DNA from: Brevundimonas pondensis
Lineage (GTDB): Bacteria; Pseudomonadota; Alphaproteobacteria; Caulobacterales; Caulobacteraceae
NCBI RefSeq assembly: GCF_017487345.1
Contig: NZ_CP062006.1
Coordinates: 1,370,001-1,434,000 of the forward strand
Length of the DNA: 64,000 nt
Direction: 5' to 3'
Shown: positions 28,112 through 36,852 of the stretch, piece after piece
How the letters are laid out: every line of letters begins with the position of its first letter
How positions within the stretch are numbered: the first letter of the stretch is position 1
The notes under the pieces: model-generated
Databases searched by the model: none
The model's input: only the letters and a program-made list of their open reading frames with translations
What the model was told of the DNA's origin: nothing
Translations under genes and position numbers: made by a program

Positions 28112-29536
28112 TCAGGTGTTGGGCAGGATGACGCCGCGGTTGGTGCGCTGCTCGTTGCGGCGCTCGGCGTCATCGATGTCTCTTTGCGTGGCGCCGGACG
28201 AGAAGACGATGTCGGTCGCGCGGCGCCATTCGATGGAGTTGCGGTCCAGCATGTCACGGGCGCGCATGGCGAACTGGTTGGCCTGTTCCGTGCGGCCCAG
28301 GGCGAACCAGTACTCGGCCGAGGCCAAGCGCGCCTCGCCCTCCTTGCCCTGGCTGGCGTAGGCCTGGCCCAGCAGACGCCAGGCCAGGGTGTTGTCTTTT
28401 TCCAGCGCGACGGCGCGTTTCAATTGATCGACGGCGGCGTCCAGGTTGGCGGGGTCGCTGGTTTCGATCAGGGCATGGGCCAGGTTGATCTTCAGCAACG
28501 GAGCGTCAGGTTTCAGCTCGACCGCCTTTTGGTGGGCGCCGATGGCCTCGGCCGGGCGGCCTTCCTCGAACAGGATCTGGCCCTTCAACTCCCAGAAGTA
28601 GGGATTGGCGGGCTGTTCGCTCAACAAGGCATCGACGGCGTCCAGCGCCTTGTCCGTCTGGCCGTCGCGATACCAGGCGATTGACCGCGCATAGCGAGCG
28701 GGCAGGGAGGTATCGGACGAGGGATAGTCGCGCAGGGCCGCGTTCGGCGATTCCATGAAGGAGCGGATCTTGGCCACGACCAGGGCGTGCTGAGCCATCC
28801 GCTCGGGACTGTCCTGATGGTTGTAGTGGGCGGCGGCCTCGACCGGACGACGCAGGGCCTCGATGCGTTGCGACGACAGGGGATGGCTGCGGAAATAGGG
28901 GTAGCGGCGCTGGTCCGAGAAGACTTCCTGCGAGCGGAAGTTTTCGAAGAACTCGACCATGCCCTTGCCGGATTCCCCGGCGCGCTCCAGGGCGCGGGCG
29001 CCGGTGATGTCGGCCTCGCCCTCCTGGCTCTGCATGTAGCGCAGGGCGCCCAGGGTGCCGAAATACTGGCTGGACGCCAACAGAGCGGCGCCTGCATCCG
29101 GCGCGCCGGCGATCGCGGCCAGGGCCCCCAGGGCCATGGTCATGATCATCGGCTGCATGCCGGCGTTCTGGGCGCCGTCGCGCAGGGTGTGGCGGTTCTT
29201 GATGTGACCGGCCTCGTGGGCGATCACGCCTAGAAGCTGGTTCGGGGTCTTGGTCTGCAGGATCAGGCCGGTGTTCAGGCCCATGATCCGCCCGCGCGTG
29301 GCGAAGGCGTTCAGGTCCTGGTCGTTGACCAGCAGGATCTCGACCTCGCTTGGGTCCAGCCCCATGGCGACGAAGACCGGCTCGGACCATTCATGAATGA
29401 TCCCCTCGATCTCGGTATCGCGGATCAGGCTTTGGGCCGAGGCCGACCCCGCCGCCGCCAGCACCGCCACAGTAGCAATGGCGGAGACGAGGATGCGTGA
29501 TGCGACGCCCTTTGCGACACGGGGAAGCCTGGTCAT
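28112..29536 (-). CDS. M48 family metalloprotease with TPR domain (BepA-like)
   Basis: A 474-residue exported protein. A signal peptide (to about residue 35) is followed by an M48 catalytic domain with HEAGH at 107-111 and the third zinc ligand in EGEADITGARAL. A C-terminal stack of TPR motifs runs from about 290 to 430 (AWYRDGQTDKALDAVDALLSE, described in part). The layout matches BepA/YfgC, which helps assemble or degrade outer-membrane proteins and LptD in E. coli. Proximity to a DsbA-like gene fits envelope quality control. Confidence 0.92.
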   Translation of the reverse strand: MTRLPRVAKGVASRILVSAIATVAVLAAAGSASAQSLIRDTEIEGIIHEWSEPVFVAMGLDPSEVEILLVNDQDLNAFATRGRIMGLNTGLILQTKTPNQLLGVIAHEAGHIKNRHTLRDGAQNAGMQPMIMTMALGALAAIAGAPDAGAALLASSQYFGTLGALRYMQSQEGEADITGARALERAGESGKGMVEFFENFRSQEVFSDQRRYPYFRSHPLSSQRIEALRRPVEAAAHYNHQDSPERMAQHALVVAKIRSFMESPNAALRDYPSSDTSLPARYARSIAWYRDGQTDKALDAVDALLSEQPANPYFWELKGQILFEEGRPAEAIGAHQKAVELKPDAPLLKINLAHALIETSDPANLDAAVDQLKRAVALEKDNTLAWRLLGQAYASQGKEGEARLASAEYWFALGRTEQANQFAMRARDMLDRNSIEWRRATDIVFSSGATQRDIDDAERRNEQRTNRGVILPNT

Positions 29537-29590
29537 GACGTACTCCAGAGCGACAGTCTCCCCCGTGTCTTCAAGCTTAATCGTGTCCGA

Positions 29591-32272
29591 TCAACGGCGC
29601 CACCAGCCGCGCTTGGGCTTTTCGGGCGGCGCGACGATCTGATTGGGGTCTTCGGCGATGATGGCGGCCACGTCGACCTCGGGGGTCGGAGCAGGCGTCG
29701 GTTCGACGACCGCGACCGGTTCGGGCGCGATTTCAGGCTCGAGCGCCTGTTCGATGGCCGCTTCGATCTTGGCGGCCACCACAGGTTCCACGTCCAGTTG
29801 GGCGGGGATTGCGACCGGTTCCGCTTCGACCACGGCTTCGGCAGGCGTTTCCTGGGCGGGAGCTTCGATCACAGCTTCGCTGGCGACATCAGCACTGACC
29901 TTGCGGCGGACACGGCGACGCTTGGGCGCCTCGACGGCTTCAACGACGACTTCCGGTGCGCCATCGGTCGCTTCCTCGGTCGGGATGATCGTGGCGATGG
30001 GCGTGTCCGGCGAGCCGACGGGGGGCAGGCCCTCGTTGACAGCGCGATCCTCGACCTTGGCTTCGTGGGCCAGGCCGCCCCGATCACGGCCGCGACCGCG
30101 CCCGCGACGACGGCGCGAACGACCGCCTTCACGCTCGGCACGTTCGCCTTCCGGACGCTCGCCAGCGACGACGTCGGCGTCACGGGTTTCCGCGGTTTCG
30201 ACCGGCGCGCGTTCGGCGCGGGGCGAGGGGTTGATCGGGTCGAACCAGACGTAGGGATCGTCCAGCGACGGCGTGCGTCCGCGCACCCAGGTGAAGGCGT
30301 CGCGTTCACCGTCCTCACGCATGCGACGACCGCCGCGACGGCCGCGACGACGGCGACGGCCGGCCTCGCTGTCGTCATCCTCGTCATCAGCAGCGACGAC
30401 ATCAGCCGAGCCTTCGTCCGAGGCTTCCTCGTCACGGCGACCGCCGCGACGACGACGACGGCGGCCACGACCGCGGCCTTCGCCGTCGTGTTGCTCGGCG
30501 CGCTCGCGGGCTTCGTCGTCGTCACCGTCTTCACGGTCCAGATCGGCGTCGTCCTCGTCGTCGCCTTCGATGACTTCGTCGTCCTCGTCTTCGTCCTCAT
30601 GGTCGAAGGCGCTGTCGTCGAAGCCGTCGTCCAGCTCGGCGGCCGAGATGTGGGTGACGACCGGCACGAAGTCTTCGTTGGTCGAGGTGCGCTCGATGGC
30701 GTGTTCGCCCTGGGCCAGGCTGTCGTCGATCTGGATGACGACGTTCAGGCCGCGCTGGTCCAGCAGGCGCTGCAGATAGCTGCGCTTGTGGTTCAGGATA
30801 TAGAGGGCGACAGCGGTCGAGACGCGCAGGTTGATCGAACCGGCGCCGTTGCGGCCAGCCTCGATGTCCACGGCGCGCAGGGTGGTCAGGGCGGCGCTTT
30901 CCGCCGAACGGATGCGACCGGCGCCCTGGCAGCAGGCGCAGACCTCGGTGGCGCCTTCGATCACGCCCAGGCGGCGACGCTGGCGGCTGATCTCCATCAG
31001 GCCGAAGCCCGAGATGCGGCCCATCTGGATGCGGGCGCGATCCTTGGCCAGCGCGTCCTTCAGCGCCTTCTCGACGGCGCGGTTGTTCTTGCCTTCATCC
31101 ATGTCGATGAAGTCGATGACGATCAGGCCGGCGAGGTCGCGCAGACGCAGCTGGCGGGCGGCCTCGACGGCGGCTTCCAGGTTGGTCTTGGTGGCGGTGG
31201 CCTCGACGTTGCGTTCCTTGGTCGAACGACCCGAGTTCACGTCGATGGCGACCAGGGCCTCGGTCTGGTTGATCACCAGATAGCCGCCCGACTTCAGAGG
31301 CACGACCGGCTGGTGGATCTGGGTCAGCACCTCTTCGATGCCGTTGGCTGCGAACAGGGGCTTGGACCCCTGGTAGAGGTGGATCTTCTTGGCCTGCGAC
31401 GGCATCAGCACGCGCATGAAGTCACGGGCTTCCTTGAAGCCTTCCAGGCCCTCGACCTGAATGCCGTCGAAGTCCTTGTCGTACATGTCGCGCACGGCGC
31501 GGCGGACCAGGTTTTCTTCTTCGTAGATGACGGCCGGGGCGTTCGACTTCAGCGTCGTCTCGCGGATCGTCTCCCACAGTCGCAGCAGGTATTCGTAGTC
31601 GCGCTTGATCTCGGCGCGGGTGCGCTTGGCGCCGGCCGTGCGGATGATCAGGCCCATGCCCTTGGGCACCTTCAGCGCCGAGGCGGCGGCCTTCAGGCGG
31701 CGACGGTCCGAGGTGTTGGTGATCTTGCGCGAAATGCCGCCGCCCTTGCCGGTGTTCGGCATCAGGACGCAGTAGCGGCCGGCCAGCGACAGCCAGGTGG
31801 TCAGGGCCGCGCCCTTGGCGCCGCGCTCGTCCTTGACGACCTGCACCAGCAGGATCTGGCGGCGCTTGATGACGTCCTGGATCTTGTAGCGACGCATCAG
31901 GCGGCGCTTCAGGCGCTCCTCGTCAGCCAGGCCGCCTTCGGACTCATCGTCGCCTTCACGGCCCAGATCGTCGTGATCGTCGTCGTCCGAGTGCGCTTCA
32001 GCCATGATGGCTTCGCGGTCGGCGACCGGGATCTGGTAATAGTCCGGGTGGATTTCGTTGAAGGCCAGGAAGCCGTGACGGTTGCCGCCGTACTCGACGA
32101 AGGCCGCCTGAAGGCTGGGCTCTACGCGGGTGACCTTGGCGAGGTAGATGTTGCCGCGAAGCTGACGGCGGGCCGTGGATTCGAAATCGAATTCCTCAAC
32201 CTGGCGTCCGTCCACGATGGCGACGCGGGTTTCTTCCGCGTGCGCCGCATCGATCAGCATAGTCTTTGACAT
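29591..32272 (-). CDS. rne: Ribonuclease E
   Basis: An essential endoribonuclease for mRNA decay and rRNA/tRNA processing. The protein has 893 residues. The S1 domain (about 36-150) is interrupted by an acidic insert (93-118). RNase-H-like and DNase-I-like parts follow, with the metal ligands D344 (AIDVNSGR) and D387 (IDFIDMD). Their 43-residue spacing equals that of E. coli D303/D346. The Zn-link cysteines are C445/C447/C448 in EVCACCQG. The C-terminal third is low-complexity, alternating acidic and Arg-rich, as expected for an RNA and degradosome scaffold. The 454-nt upstream region may carry a long leader. Confidence 0.97.
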   Translation of the reverse strand: MSKTMLIDAAHAEETRVAIVDGRQVEEFDFESTARRQLRGNIYLAKVTRVEPSLQAAFVEYGGNRHGFLAFNEIHPDYYQIPVADREAIMAEAHSDDDDHDDLGREGDDESEGGLADEERLKRRLMRRYKIQDVIKRRQILLVQVVKDERGAKGAALTTWLSLAGRYCVLMPNTGKGGGISRKITNTSDRRRLKAAASALKVPKGMGLIIRTAGAKRTRAEIKRDYEYLLRLWETIRETTLKSNAPAVIYEEENLVRRAVRDMYDKDFDGIQVEGLEGFKEARDFMRVLMPSQAKKIHLYQGSKPLFAANGIEEVLTQIHQPVVPLKSGGYLVINQTEALVAIDVNSGRSTKERNVEATATKTNLEAAVEAARQLRLRDLAGLIVIDFIDMDEGKNNRAVEKALKDALAKDRARIQMGRISGFGLMEISRQRRRLGVIEGATEVCACCQGAGRIRSAESAALTTLRAVDIEAGRNGAGSINLRVSTAVALYILNHKRSYLQRLLDQRGLNVVIQIDDSLAQGEHAIERTSTNEDFVPVVTHISAAELDDGFDDSAFDHEDEDEDDEVIEGDDEDDADLDREDGDDDEARERAEQHDGEGRGRGRRRRRRGGRRDEEASDEGSADVVAADDEDDDSEAGRRRRRGRRGGRRMREDGERDAFTWVRGRTPSLDDPYVWFDPINPSPRAERAPVETAETRDADVVAGERPEGERAEREGGRSRRRRGRGRGRDRGGLAHEAKVEDRAVNEGLPPVGSPDTPIATIIPTEEATDGAPEVVVEAVEAPKRRRVRRKVSADVASEAVIEAPAQETPAEAVVEAEPVAIPAQLDVEPVVAAKIEAAIEQALEPEIAPEPVAVVEPTPAPTPEVDVAAIIAEDPNQIVAPPEKPKRGWWRR

Positions 32273-32726
32273 TAAGAGTCTCTCTCTGGCGCGCCAGGCC
32301 GGGCCCTGCGGAAGTCTCCGCGGACAAGGGGGCGGCTCGCCGAATGGAAATGGGGGCCAGGGCGCGCGTCATCCCCTCGCGGATTGCGAGAGCGGCAAGG
32401 GTCTGCCGGTCGGGAGCGCAGGCGGGTCGGCCCATGAGGTTCTGTCGGTCCTGGATCCGAACGCGCCGTTCAAGGCCGCGTCCCGGACCCGTTCTTCGGA
32501 TCGTCGGCCAGGCCGGGCGATCCTCGGAATGAGGTGAAAGTCAGCGCCGCGAGGAGGGCGCGCCCGACCCTGCGGAAATATGCAGAGGGCGCGATCGTTC
32601 GCTTGCGGACCAGATCATAGGCATATGTAGCGGAAAATAAAAGAACCACGACCGTTACAGGTATTAACGAAATCCTTAGTCGCGCCGCTCATTCTGCTGT
32701 CTGAACCAGAAGGGTGAAGTCCGTCC
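32273..32726. other. 454-nt intergenic region between rne and the amidase gene
   Basis: This is the only gap over 300 nt without a gene. The rne-proximal 330 nt are GC-rich, with many self-complementary stretches and no convincing open frame. The amidase-proximal part (about 32610-32690) is clearly AT-richer and probably holds promoters for both divergent genes. The layout fits a long rne 5' untranslated leader, which in E. coli mediates autoregulation. No known riboswitch or small-RNA signature was recognised. Confidence 0.55.
32614..32642 (-). promoter_or_regulatory. Candidate rne promoter
   Basis: On the minus strand, TATGAT (32619-32614) is an excellent -10 element. The -35 position 17 nt upstream reads TTTTAT, a weak match. 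Transcription from here would give an rne leader of about 335 nt. Confidence 0.4.
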
Positions 32727-33944
32727 ATGTATGGCCGGTGGCGTGACAATCTGGCCCGTTGGGGCGTGCGTGAATGGGCGATGACGGGCCTGGCCTTCGT
32801 CGTGATTTGCGCCGTCGTGCTGACGGCTGGGCGCGGCCTGGCCTTTGGGCCGGACGGCCAGATTTCCGGCATTCGCTTCGGCGGCGACGCCCAGCGCACG
32901 CGGGTCGTGCTGGATCTAGGCAAGACCACGCGCGGTCAGGTGATCGAGGACGGCACGACCGGCCGCGTCGTCGTGGCTCTTTCTGATGTGGCGCCGGGGC
33001 GTGGACTGGATGGCAGTGGGTCTGGTCTGGTGCGCGGCTATGTGGTGGCTTCCGCCGGCACGTCCTCGCGCGTCCGTCTGGACCTGGCCCGCGGGGCCGA
33101 GATCGAGCGCCGCTTCCTGCTGCCACCGGGCGACGGGGTCCCGCATTATCGCTACGTTATCGATCTGAAGGCCACCGGCGCTGCTGCTGCGGTCGCCGCC
33201 AGCACCCCGCCGCGTCGTGAGCAGGCGCGCAGGGAAAAACCGCTGATCGTCATTGACGCCGGTCACGGCGGCCGCGATCCGGGCGCGCAAGGCCAGCATG
33301 CCCAGGAAAAGGCCGTCACCCTGGCCGCCGCCCGCGACCTGAAGGCCGCCATCGAGCGCACCGGCCGCTATCGCGTGCGTCTGACGCGTGACAGCGACGT
33401 CTATGTCATTCACGGCCGCCGGGTGCAGATCGCCCGCGACGCCGGGGCCGACCTGTTCATCTCCCTGCACGCCGACGCCGGGACCGATCCGGCCCTGCGC
33501 GGCGCCAGCGTCTATACCCTGTCGGAACAGGGCGCGGGCCGGGCTGTGCGCGAATACACGCGCGGCGACGACTGGCAGCGCGATCTGCGTCTGCCAGGAC
33601 GTGATCCCTCGGTCGATCGCATCCTGCTGGACATGACCCAGCGCGCCACCCAGAACCGCTCGGCCCAGTTCGCGCGGGTCCTGCTGACCCATTTGGAAGG
33701 CGACAGCCATCCCTTGCTGCGCCGCAGCCATCGCGACGCGGGTCTGGCCGTGCTGCTGGCCCCGGACGTGCCCGCCATCCTGCTGGAGATGGGCTTCATC
33801 ACCAATCCGGAAGACGAGCGCGTCCTGACCGATGAGCGCGCGCGCCGCCGTCTGATGCGCTCGGTAGCCGAGGGGATCGACCGTTACTTCCGTGAACCCT
33901 CGGCGCCGGTGATGGTGGCCGGCGAGGTCGCCGGCGGCGGCTGA
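32727..33944 (+). CDS. amiC: N-acetylmuramoyl-L-alanine amidase (AmiC type)
   Basis: A zinc amidase that cuts between MurNAc and the stem peptide during cell separation. It has 405 residues. A membrane or signal segment (about 17-40) is followed by a septal-targeting AMIN-like domain (about 45-150), a short linker, and the Amidase_3 domain. Zinc ligands are H180 (IDAGHGG), E194 and H248 (SLHADA), and the catalytic glutamate is E355 in LLEMGFITN. The uncleaved-looking N-terminus could be an anchor. It is divergent from rne and converges with the UDG gene, one base apart. Confidence 0.94.
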   Translation: MYGRWRDNLARWGVREWAMTGLAFVVICAVVLTAGRGLAFGPDGQISGIRFGGDAQRTRVVLDLGKTTRGQVIEDGTTGRVVVALSDVAPGRGLDGSGSGLVRGYVVASAGTSSRVRLDLARGAEIERRFLLPPGDGVPHYRYVIDLKATGAAAAVAASTPPRREQARREKPLIVIDAGHGGRDPGAQGQHAQEKAVTLAAARDLKAAIERTGRYRVRLTRDSDVYVIHGRRVQIARDAGADLFISLHADAGTDPALRGASVYTLSEQGAGRAVREYTRGDDWQRDLRLPGRDPSVDRILLDMTQRATQNRSAQFARVLLTHLEGDSHPLLRRSHRDAGLAVLLAPDVPAILLEMGFITNPEDERVLTDERARRRLMRSVAEGIDRYFREPSAPVMVAGEVAGGG

Positions 33945-33945
33945 G

Positions 33946-34590
33946 CTATTCCGCGAGCGCCAGCCTGGCGCGGTGGAAAATTTCCTCGAACATGTCCGGG
34001 GTCAGGCGGCCCGTATTCGTGTTCAGACGCGAGCAGTGATAGCTGTTGATGATGGTGTAGGCTCCGACCTTGCCTTCGACGCCGTGCCCGGCGGGGATGG
34101 CCGTGCCGGGGTGACCGAGCGTCCGCAGGATGCTGCGCCGGGACACGTCGCCCAGGGTCACGATCACTTTCAGGCGGGGCAGGGCGGCCAGACGGTCGAT
34201 CAGGAAGGGCCGGCAAGTGTTTTCCTCGGCGCCCGTCGGCTTGTTCAGCGGCGGGGCGCAGCGCACGGCGTTGGTGATCATGCAGTCGATCAGGGCCAGA
34301 TCGTCCTTGCCGTCAGGATCATAGTTGCCCTTGGCGAATCCGGTCTTCCTGAGGGTGTCGTAAAGCAACCATCCGGCATGGTCGCCGGTGAAGGGGCGGC
34401 CGGTGCGGTTGGCGCCCATACGGCCCGGCGCCAGGCCCGCGATCAGCAGGCGCGCGTTCGGATCGCCGAAAGAGGGGGCCGGGCCGTTCCACCAGTCGGG
34501 GTTCTGACGGATGTTCTCCTGCCGATAGGCGACCAGCCGTGGGCACAGAGGGCAGTCGCGGGCCGGTTCCGGGTTCAGGACGCGGTTCAT
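33946..34590 (-). CDS. Uracil-DNA glycosylase, family 5 (UDGb-like)
   Basis: A 214-residue DNA repair enzyme removing uracil and possibly other deaminated bases. An Fe-S cysteine pair (CPLC, 18-21) opens the protein, and two further cysteines lie downstream. Motif 1 is GLAPGRMGANRTGRPFTGDHAG (read in part), without the Asp/Asn of family 1. The closing motif YHCSRLNTNTGRLT is typical of family 5. The ATG overlaps the stop of the upstream NYN-domain gene (ATGA), so the pair is translationally coupled. Confidence 0.9.
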   Translation of the reverse strand: MNRVLNPEPARDCPLCPRLVAYRQENIRQNPDWWNGPAPSFGDPNARLLIAGLAPGRMGANRTGRPFTGDHAGWLLYDTLRKTGFAKGNYDPDGKDDLALIDCMITNAVRCAPPLNKPTGAEENTCRPFLIDRLAALPRLKVIVTLGDVSRRSILRTLGHPGTAIPAGHGVEGKVGAYTIINSYHCSRLNTNTGRLTPDMFEEIFHRARLALAE

Positions 34591-35168
34591 GGGCGGTCGT
34601 CCCGTTCAAAGGTGCGCGCCAAGGTCTGGGGTGCGGCGTTCTTGGGCTTGCTGAAATGGGCGGCGGCGTCGGCCAGGTCGATGAAGGCGTCGGCCTGACG
34701 GCGCAGTTCATCAGCGATCTGTGGCGGCTGGGTCTTGGTGGTCGAAACCACCGTGACACGCACGCCCCTGGCCTGGATCGCCTGCACCAGCCGCCGGAAG
34801 TCGCCGTCGCCCGAGAACAGGATCATGTGGTCCAGGTGCGGAGTCAGCTCCAGCATGTCGACAGCGATCTCGATGTCCATATTGCCCTTGATGCGTGACT
34901 GACCATGGGCGTCGGTGAAGCGCTTGACCGGCTTGGTCACGACGGTGAAGCCGTTGTAGTCGAGCCAGTCGACGAGCGGCCGGATGGGCGAGAACTCTTC
35001 GCCCTCGACCACCGCCGTGTAATAATAGGCGCGCACCAGCTGACCCTTCTGCCCGAACCAGTCGGACAGCTTCCTGAAGTCGAGATCGACATTGAGCGCG
35101 CGGGCCGCCGAATAGAGGTTGGCGCCGTCGATGAACAAGGCGATGCGGTCGCCCGTGCGGCCGGTCAT
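34587..35168 (-). CDS. NYN-domain (LabA/DUF88-like) protein
   Basis: A 193-residue PIN-like fold protein, probably a metal-dependent ribonuclease. The acidic cluster is visible: D in ALFIDGANLY, D/E in GNMDIEIAVDML, and D in ILFSGDGDFRRLV. The family fold runs from residue 5 to about 155, then an Ala-rich tail follows. The ATG at 35168 (MTGRTGDRIALF) is chosen over a long antisense extension. It is coupled to the UDG gene by a 4-nt overlap and is divergent from folK with a 30-nt gap. Confidence 0.9.
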   Translation of the reverse strand: MTGRTGDRIALFIDGANLYSAARALNVDLDFRKLSDWFGQKGQLVRAYYYTAVVEGEEFSPIRPLVDWLDYNGFTVVTKPVKRFTDAHGQSRIKGNMDIEIAVDMLELTPHLDHMILFSGDGDFRRLVQAIQARGVRVTVVSTTKTQPPQIADELRRQADAFIDLADAAAHFSKPKNAAPQTLARTFERDDRP

Positions 35169-35198
35169 GAATATGAGTCCGTCGAAATGGTCGAGAAT

Positions 35199-35738
35199 AT
35201 GAGCGTCCCGACCGAAATCCCCGAAGGCGACCTGGATCTGGACGGCGCAGTCATCGTCGCCCTGGGCTGTAATGACAAGGGCGTCTGGGCGTCTTGCGAG
35301 GAGGCGCTGGAGGCCGCACTGGCCCGCTTCCGGGCCGAGGGCGTCGATATTCTGGCGCGATCGTCCTGGTGGTCGTCGCAGGCCTGGCCCGATCCGACCG
35401 ATCCGCCATTTCTGAATGGCGTGGTGATTGTGCGCACCGATCATGATCCGGGCGTTCTGATGAGCAAACTGTCGCGCATGGAGGACGTGTTCGATCGTCG
35501 ACGCAGCGTTCGCAACGCGCCGCGCACCCTGGATCTGGATCTGATCGCCTATGGACGGCTGAGCGGCGACCTGGACGGGCTGATCCTCCCGCATCCGCGT
35601 GCGGCCGAGCGTCTGTTCGTCATGGGGCCCCTGGCTGAAATCGCCCCGACGTGGCGGCACCCGACGGTCGAAGGCGAAGCTGAGTCCCTGGCGAAGCAGG
35701 CGACGGTCGGCGTCGATGCGCGACCATTGAACCGTTGA
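35199..35738 (+). CDS. folK: 2-amino-4-hydroxy-6-hydroxymethyldihydropteridine diphosphokinase
   Basis: Transfers pyrophosphate from ATP to the pterin in folate synthesis. It has 179 residues. The family motifs VALGCNDKG, RRRSVRNAPRTLDLDLIAYG (magnesium aspartates) and LPHPRAAERLFVMGPLAEIAP are clear. Starts at 35199 or 35187 are both possible, and neither has a strong ribosome-binding site. It stands alone, without other fol genes in view. Confidence 0.93.
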   Translation: MSVPTEIPEGDLDLDGAVIVALGCNDKGVWASCEEALEAALARFRAEGVDILARSSWWSSQAWPDPTDPPFLNGVVIVRTDHDPGVLMSKLSRMEDVFDRRRSVRNAPRTLDLDLIAYGRLSGDLDGLILPHPRAAERLFVMGPLAEIAPTWRHPTVEGEAESLAKQATVGVDARPLNR

Positions 35739-35791
35739 CCTGATCTCGAAGCGGGATAGCCTTGTCGAAAATGACACCGGAGGACAAGGCC

Positions 35792-36211
35792 GTGTTCCTA
35801 CCTGCTTTCGCCCTGATCGCCGCCATCCAGGTTGCGCCCGCTTCGCCGCCGGCGGGGACCGGCGTGGTGATCCGCGAGGCGGATGTCATGGTCCGTCAGG
35901 CGCCGCCTCACAACGGGGAGGGTATGAGCACAGCCTATCGCATTTCCGATGGCGTGCCGAACCGTGCCATGGAGTTCCGCAAGCGGATCATGCATCCGGG
36001 CGCCGCCATCGGGCTGCACCCCATTGCTCACGACGAGGTCTACTACGTCGTCAGCGGCGAAGGCGATGTGACGTCTGACGGGGTGACGACGCGGATGCGT
36101 GCGGGCGACGCCGCCTATCTGTTCGACGGCAATGTCGTGGGCATTCGCCAAACGGGAGAGGTGGACCTGGTGCTGATCATCAGCTATCCGCTGGCCCAAA
36201 GGAAGAACTGA
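35792..36211 (+). CDS. Exported cupin-domain protein
   Basis: A 139-residue protein with a single small beta-barrel. Cupin motif 1 is PGAAIGLHPIAHDEVYYVVSGEG, and motif 2 follows near GDAAYLFDGNVVGIR. The start is best read as the GTG at 35792, because GGAGG lies 8 nt upstream and the product then begins with a signal peptide (MFLPAFALIAAIQVAPAS). Earlier ATG or TTG starts would bury that signal. Histidines for a metal are present, but the substrate is unknown. Confidence 0.83.
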   Translation: MFLPAFALIAAIQVAPASPPAGTGVVIREADVMVRQAPPHNGEGMSTAYRISDGVPNRAMEFRKRIMHPGAAIGLHPIAHDEVYYVVSGEGDVTSDGVTTRMRAGDAAYLFDGNVVGIRQTGEVDLVLIISYPLAQRKN

Positions 36212-36244
36212 GGCGTTTTGCGCCGCATTCCGGCCTTCGCGGCG

Positions 36245-36273
36245 TTGCACAATCACGCCTAACCCTATATTTT
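36245..36273 (+). promoter_or_regulatory. Candidate rpoZ promoter
   Basis: TTGCAC at 36245-36250 and TATTTT at 36268-36273 (17-nt spacer; TATATT two bases earlier is an alternative). It lies about 30 nt before the rpoZ start in an otherwise GC-rich stretch. Confidence 0.5.
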
Positions 36274-36304
36274 GTGCGGTTCTCCCTGCCGCCAGAGGAA
36301 TTTC

Positions 36305-36664
36305 ATGGCCCGCGTCACTGTCGAAGACTGCATCGAGAAGGTTCCGAACCGCTTTGGTCTGGTTCTGTTGGCCGGTCACCGCGCCCGCAACATCGCCAAC
36401 GGCGCGCCTCTGACGCTGGACCGCGACAATGACAAGAACCCGGTCGTGGCTCTGCGCGAGATCGCCGACGACACTGTCGTGCCGGACGAACTGCGCGAGA
36501 ACATCATCACCACGCTGCAACGCGTCGATGAACGTACCGAGGCCGAGGATGAAGCCGAAGTCGTGGCCCTGCTGGCCGAGCCGCAGCACATGAACATGGC
36601 CGAGGCCGAGCTGATCCGCGCGCTGCAGAGCGATCGGGACGGCGGTCAGGAGGAACGCTACTGA
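36305..36664 (+). CDS. rpoZ: RNA polymerase omega subunit
   Basis: A 119-residue small subunit that wraps the beta' C-terminus and helps core assembly. It begins [20 protein letters not shown], the family signature, followed by [13 protein letters not shown] and [12 protein letters not shown]. The C-terminal half is acidic and typical of alphaproteobacteria. AGAGGA precedes the ATG. As in many bacteria it stands directly upstream of the (p)ppGpp enzyme gene. Confidence 0.97.
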   Translation: MARVTVEDCIEKVPNRFGLVLLAGHRARNIANGAPLTLDRDNDKNPVVALREIADDTVVPDELRENIITTLQRVDERTEAEDEAEVVALLAEPQHMNMAEAELIRALQSDRDGGQEERY

Positions 36665-36852
36665 CGGCTGAGCCTGTCAACGGCGTAACCATCCTCCCGG
36701 CGCGGTCCCCCGCGGACCCGTCGCCGGGCCAAGTCGCGAATCAGATAGACCAGACGGCGTCGCTCCTTTCCGGGGCGACGCCGTTGTCGTCTGAAGTTTC
36801 CGAGTCCTCCCCGTCCGTGTCTCAAGTGCCTGAAGCCAAGCGCGCTCCGATC

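Noticed and set aside
29798..32269. 823-codon plus-strand frame opposite rne
   Set aside because: Antisense shadow of RNase E, whose catalytic residues and Zn-link are intact.
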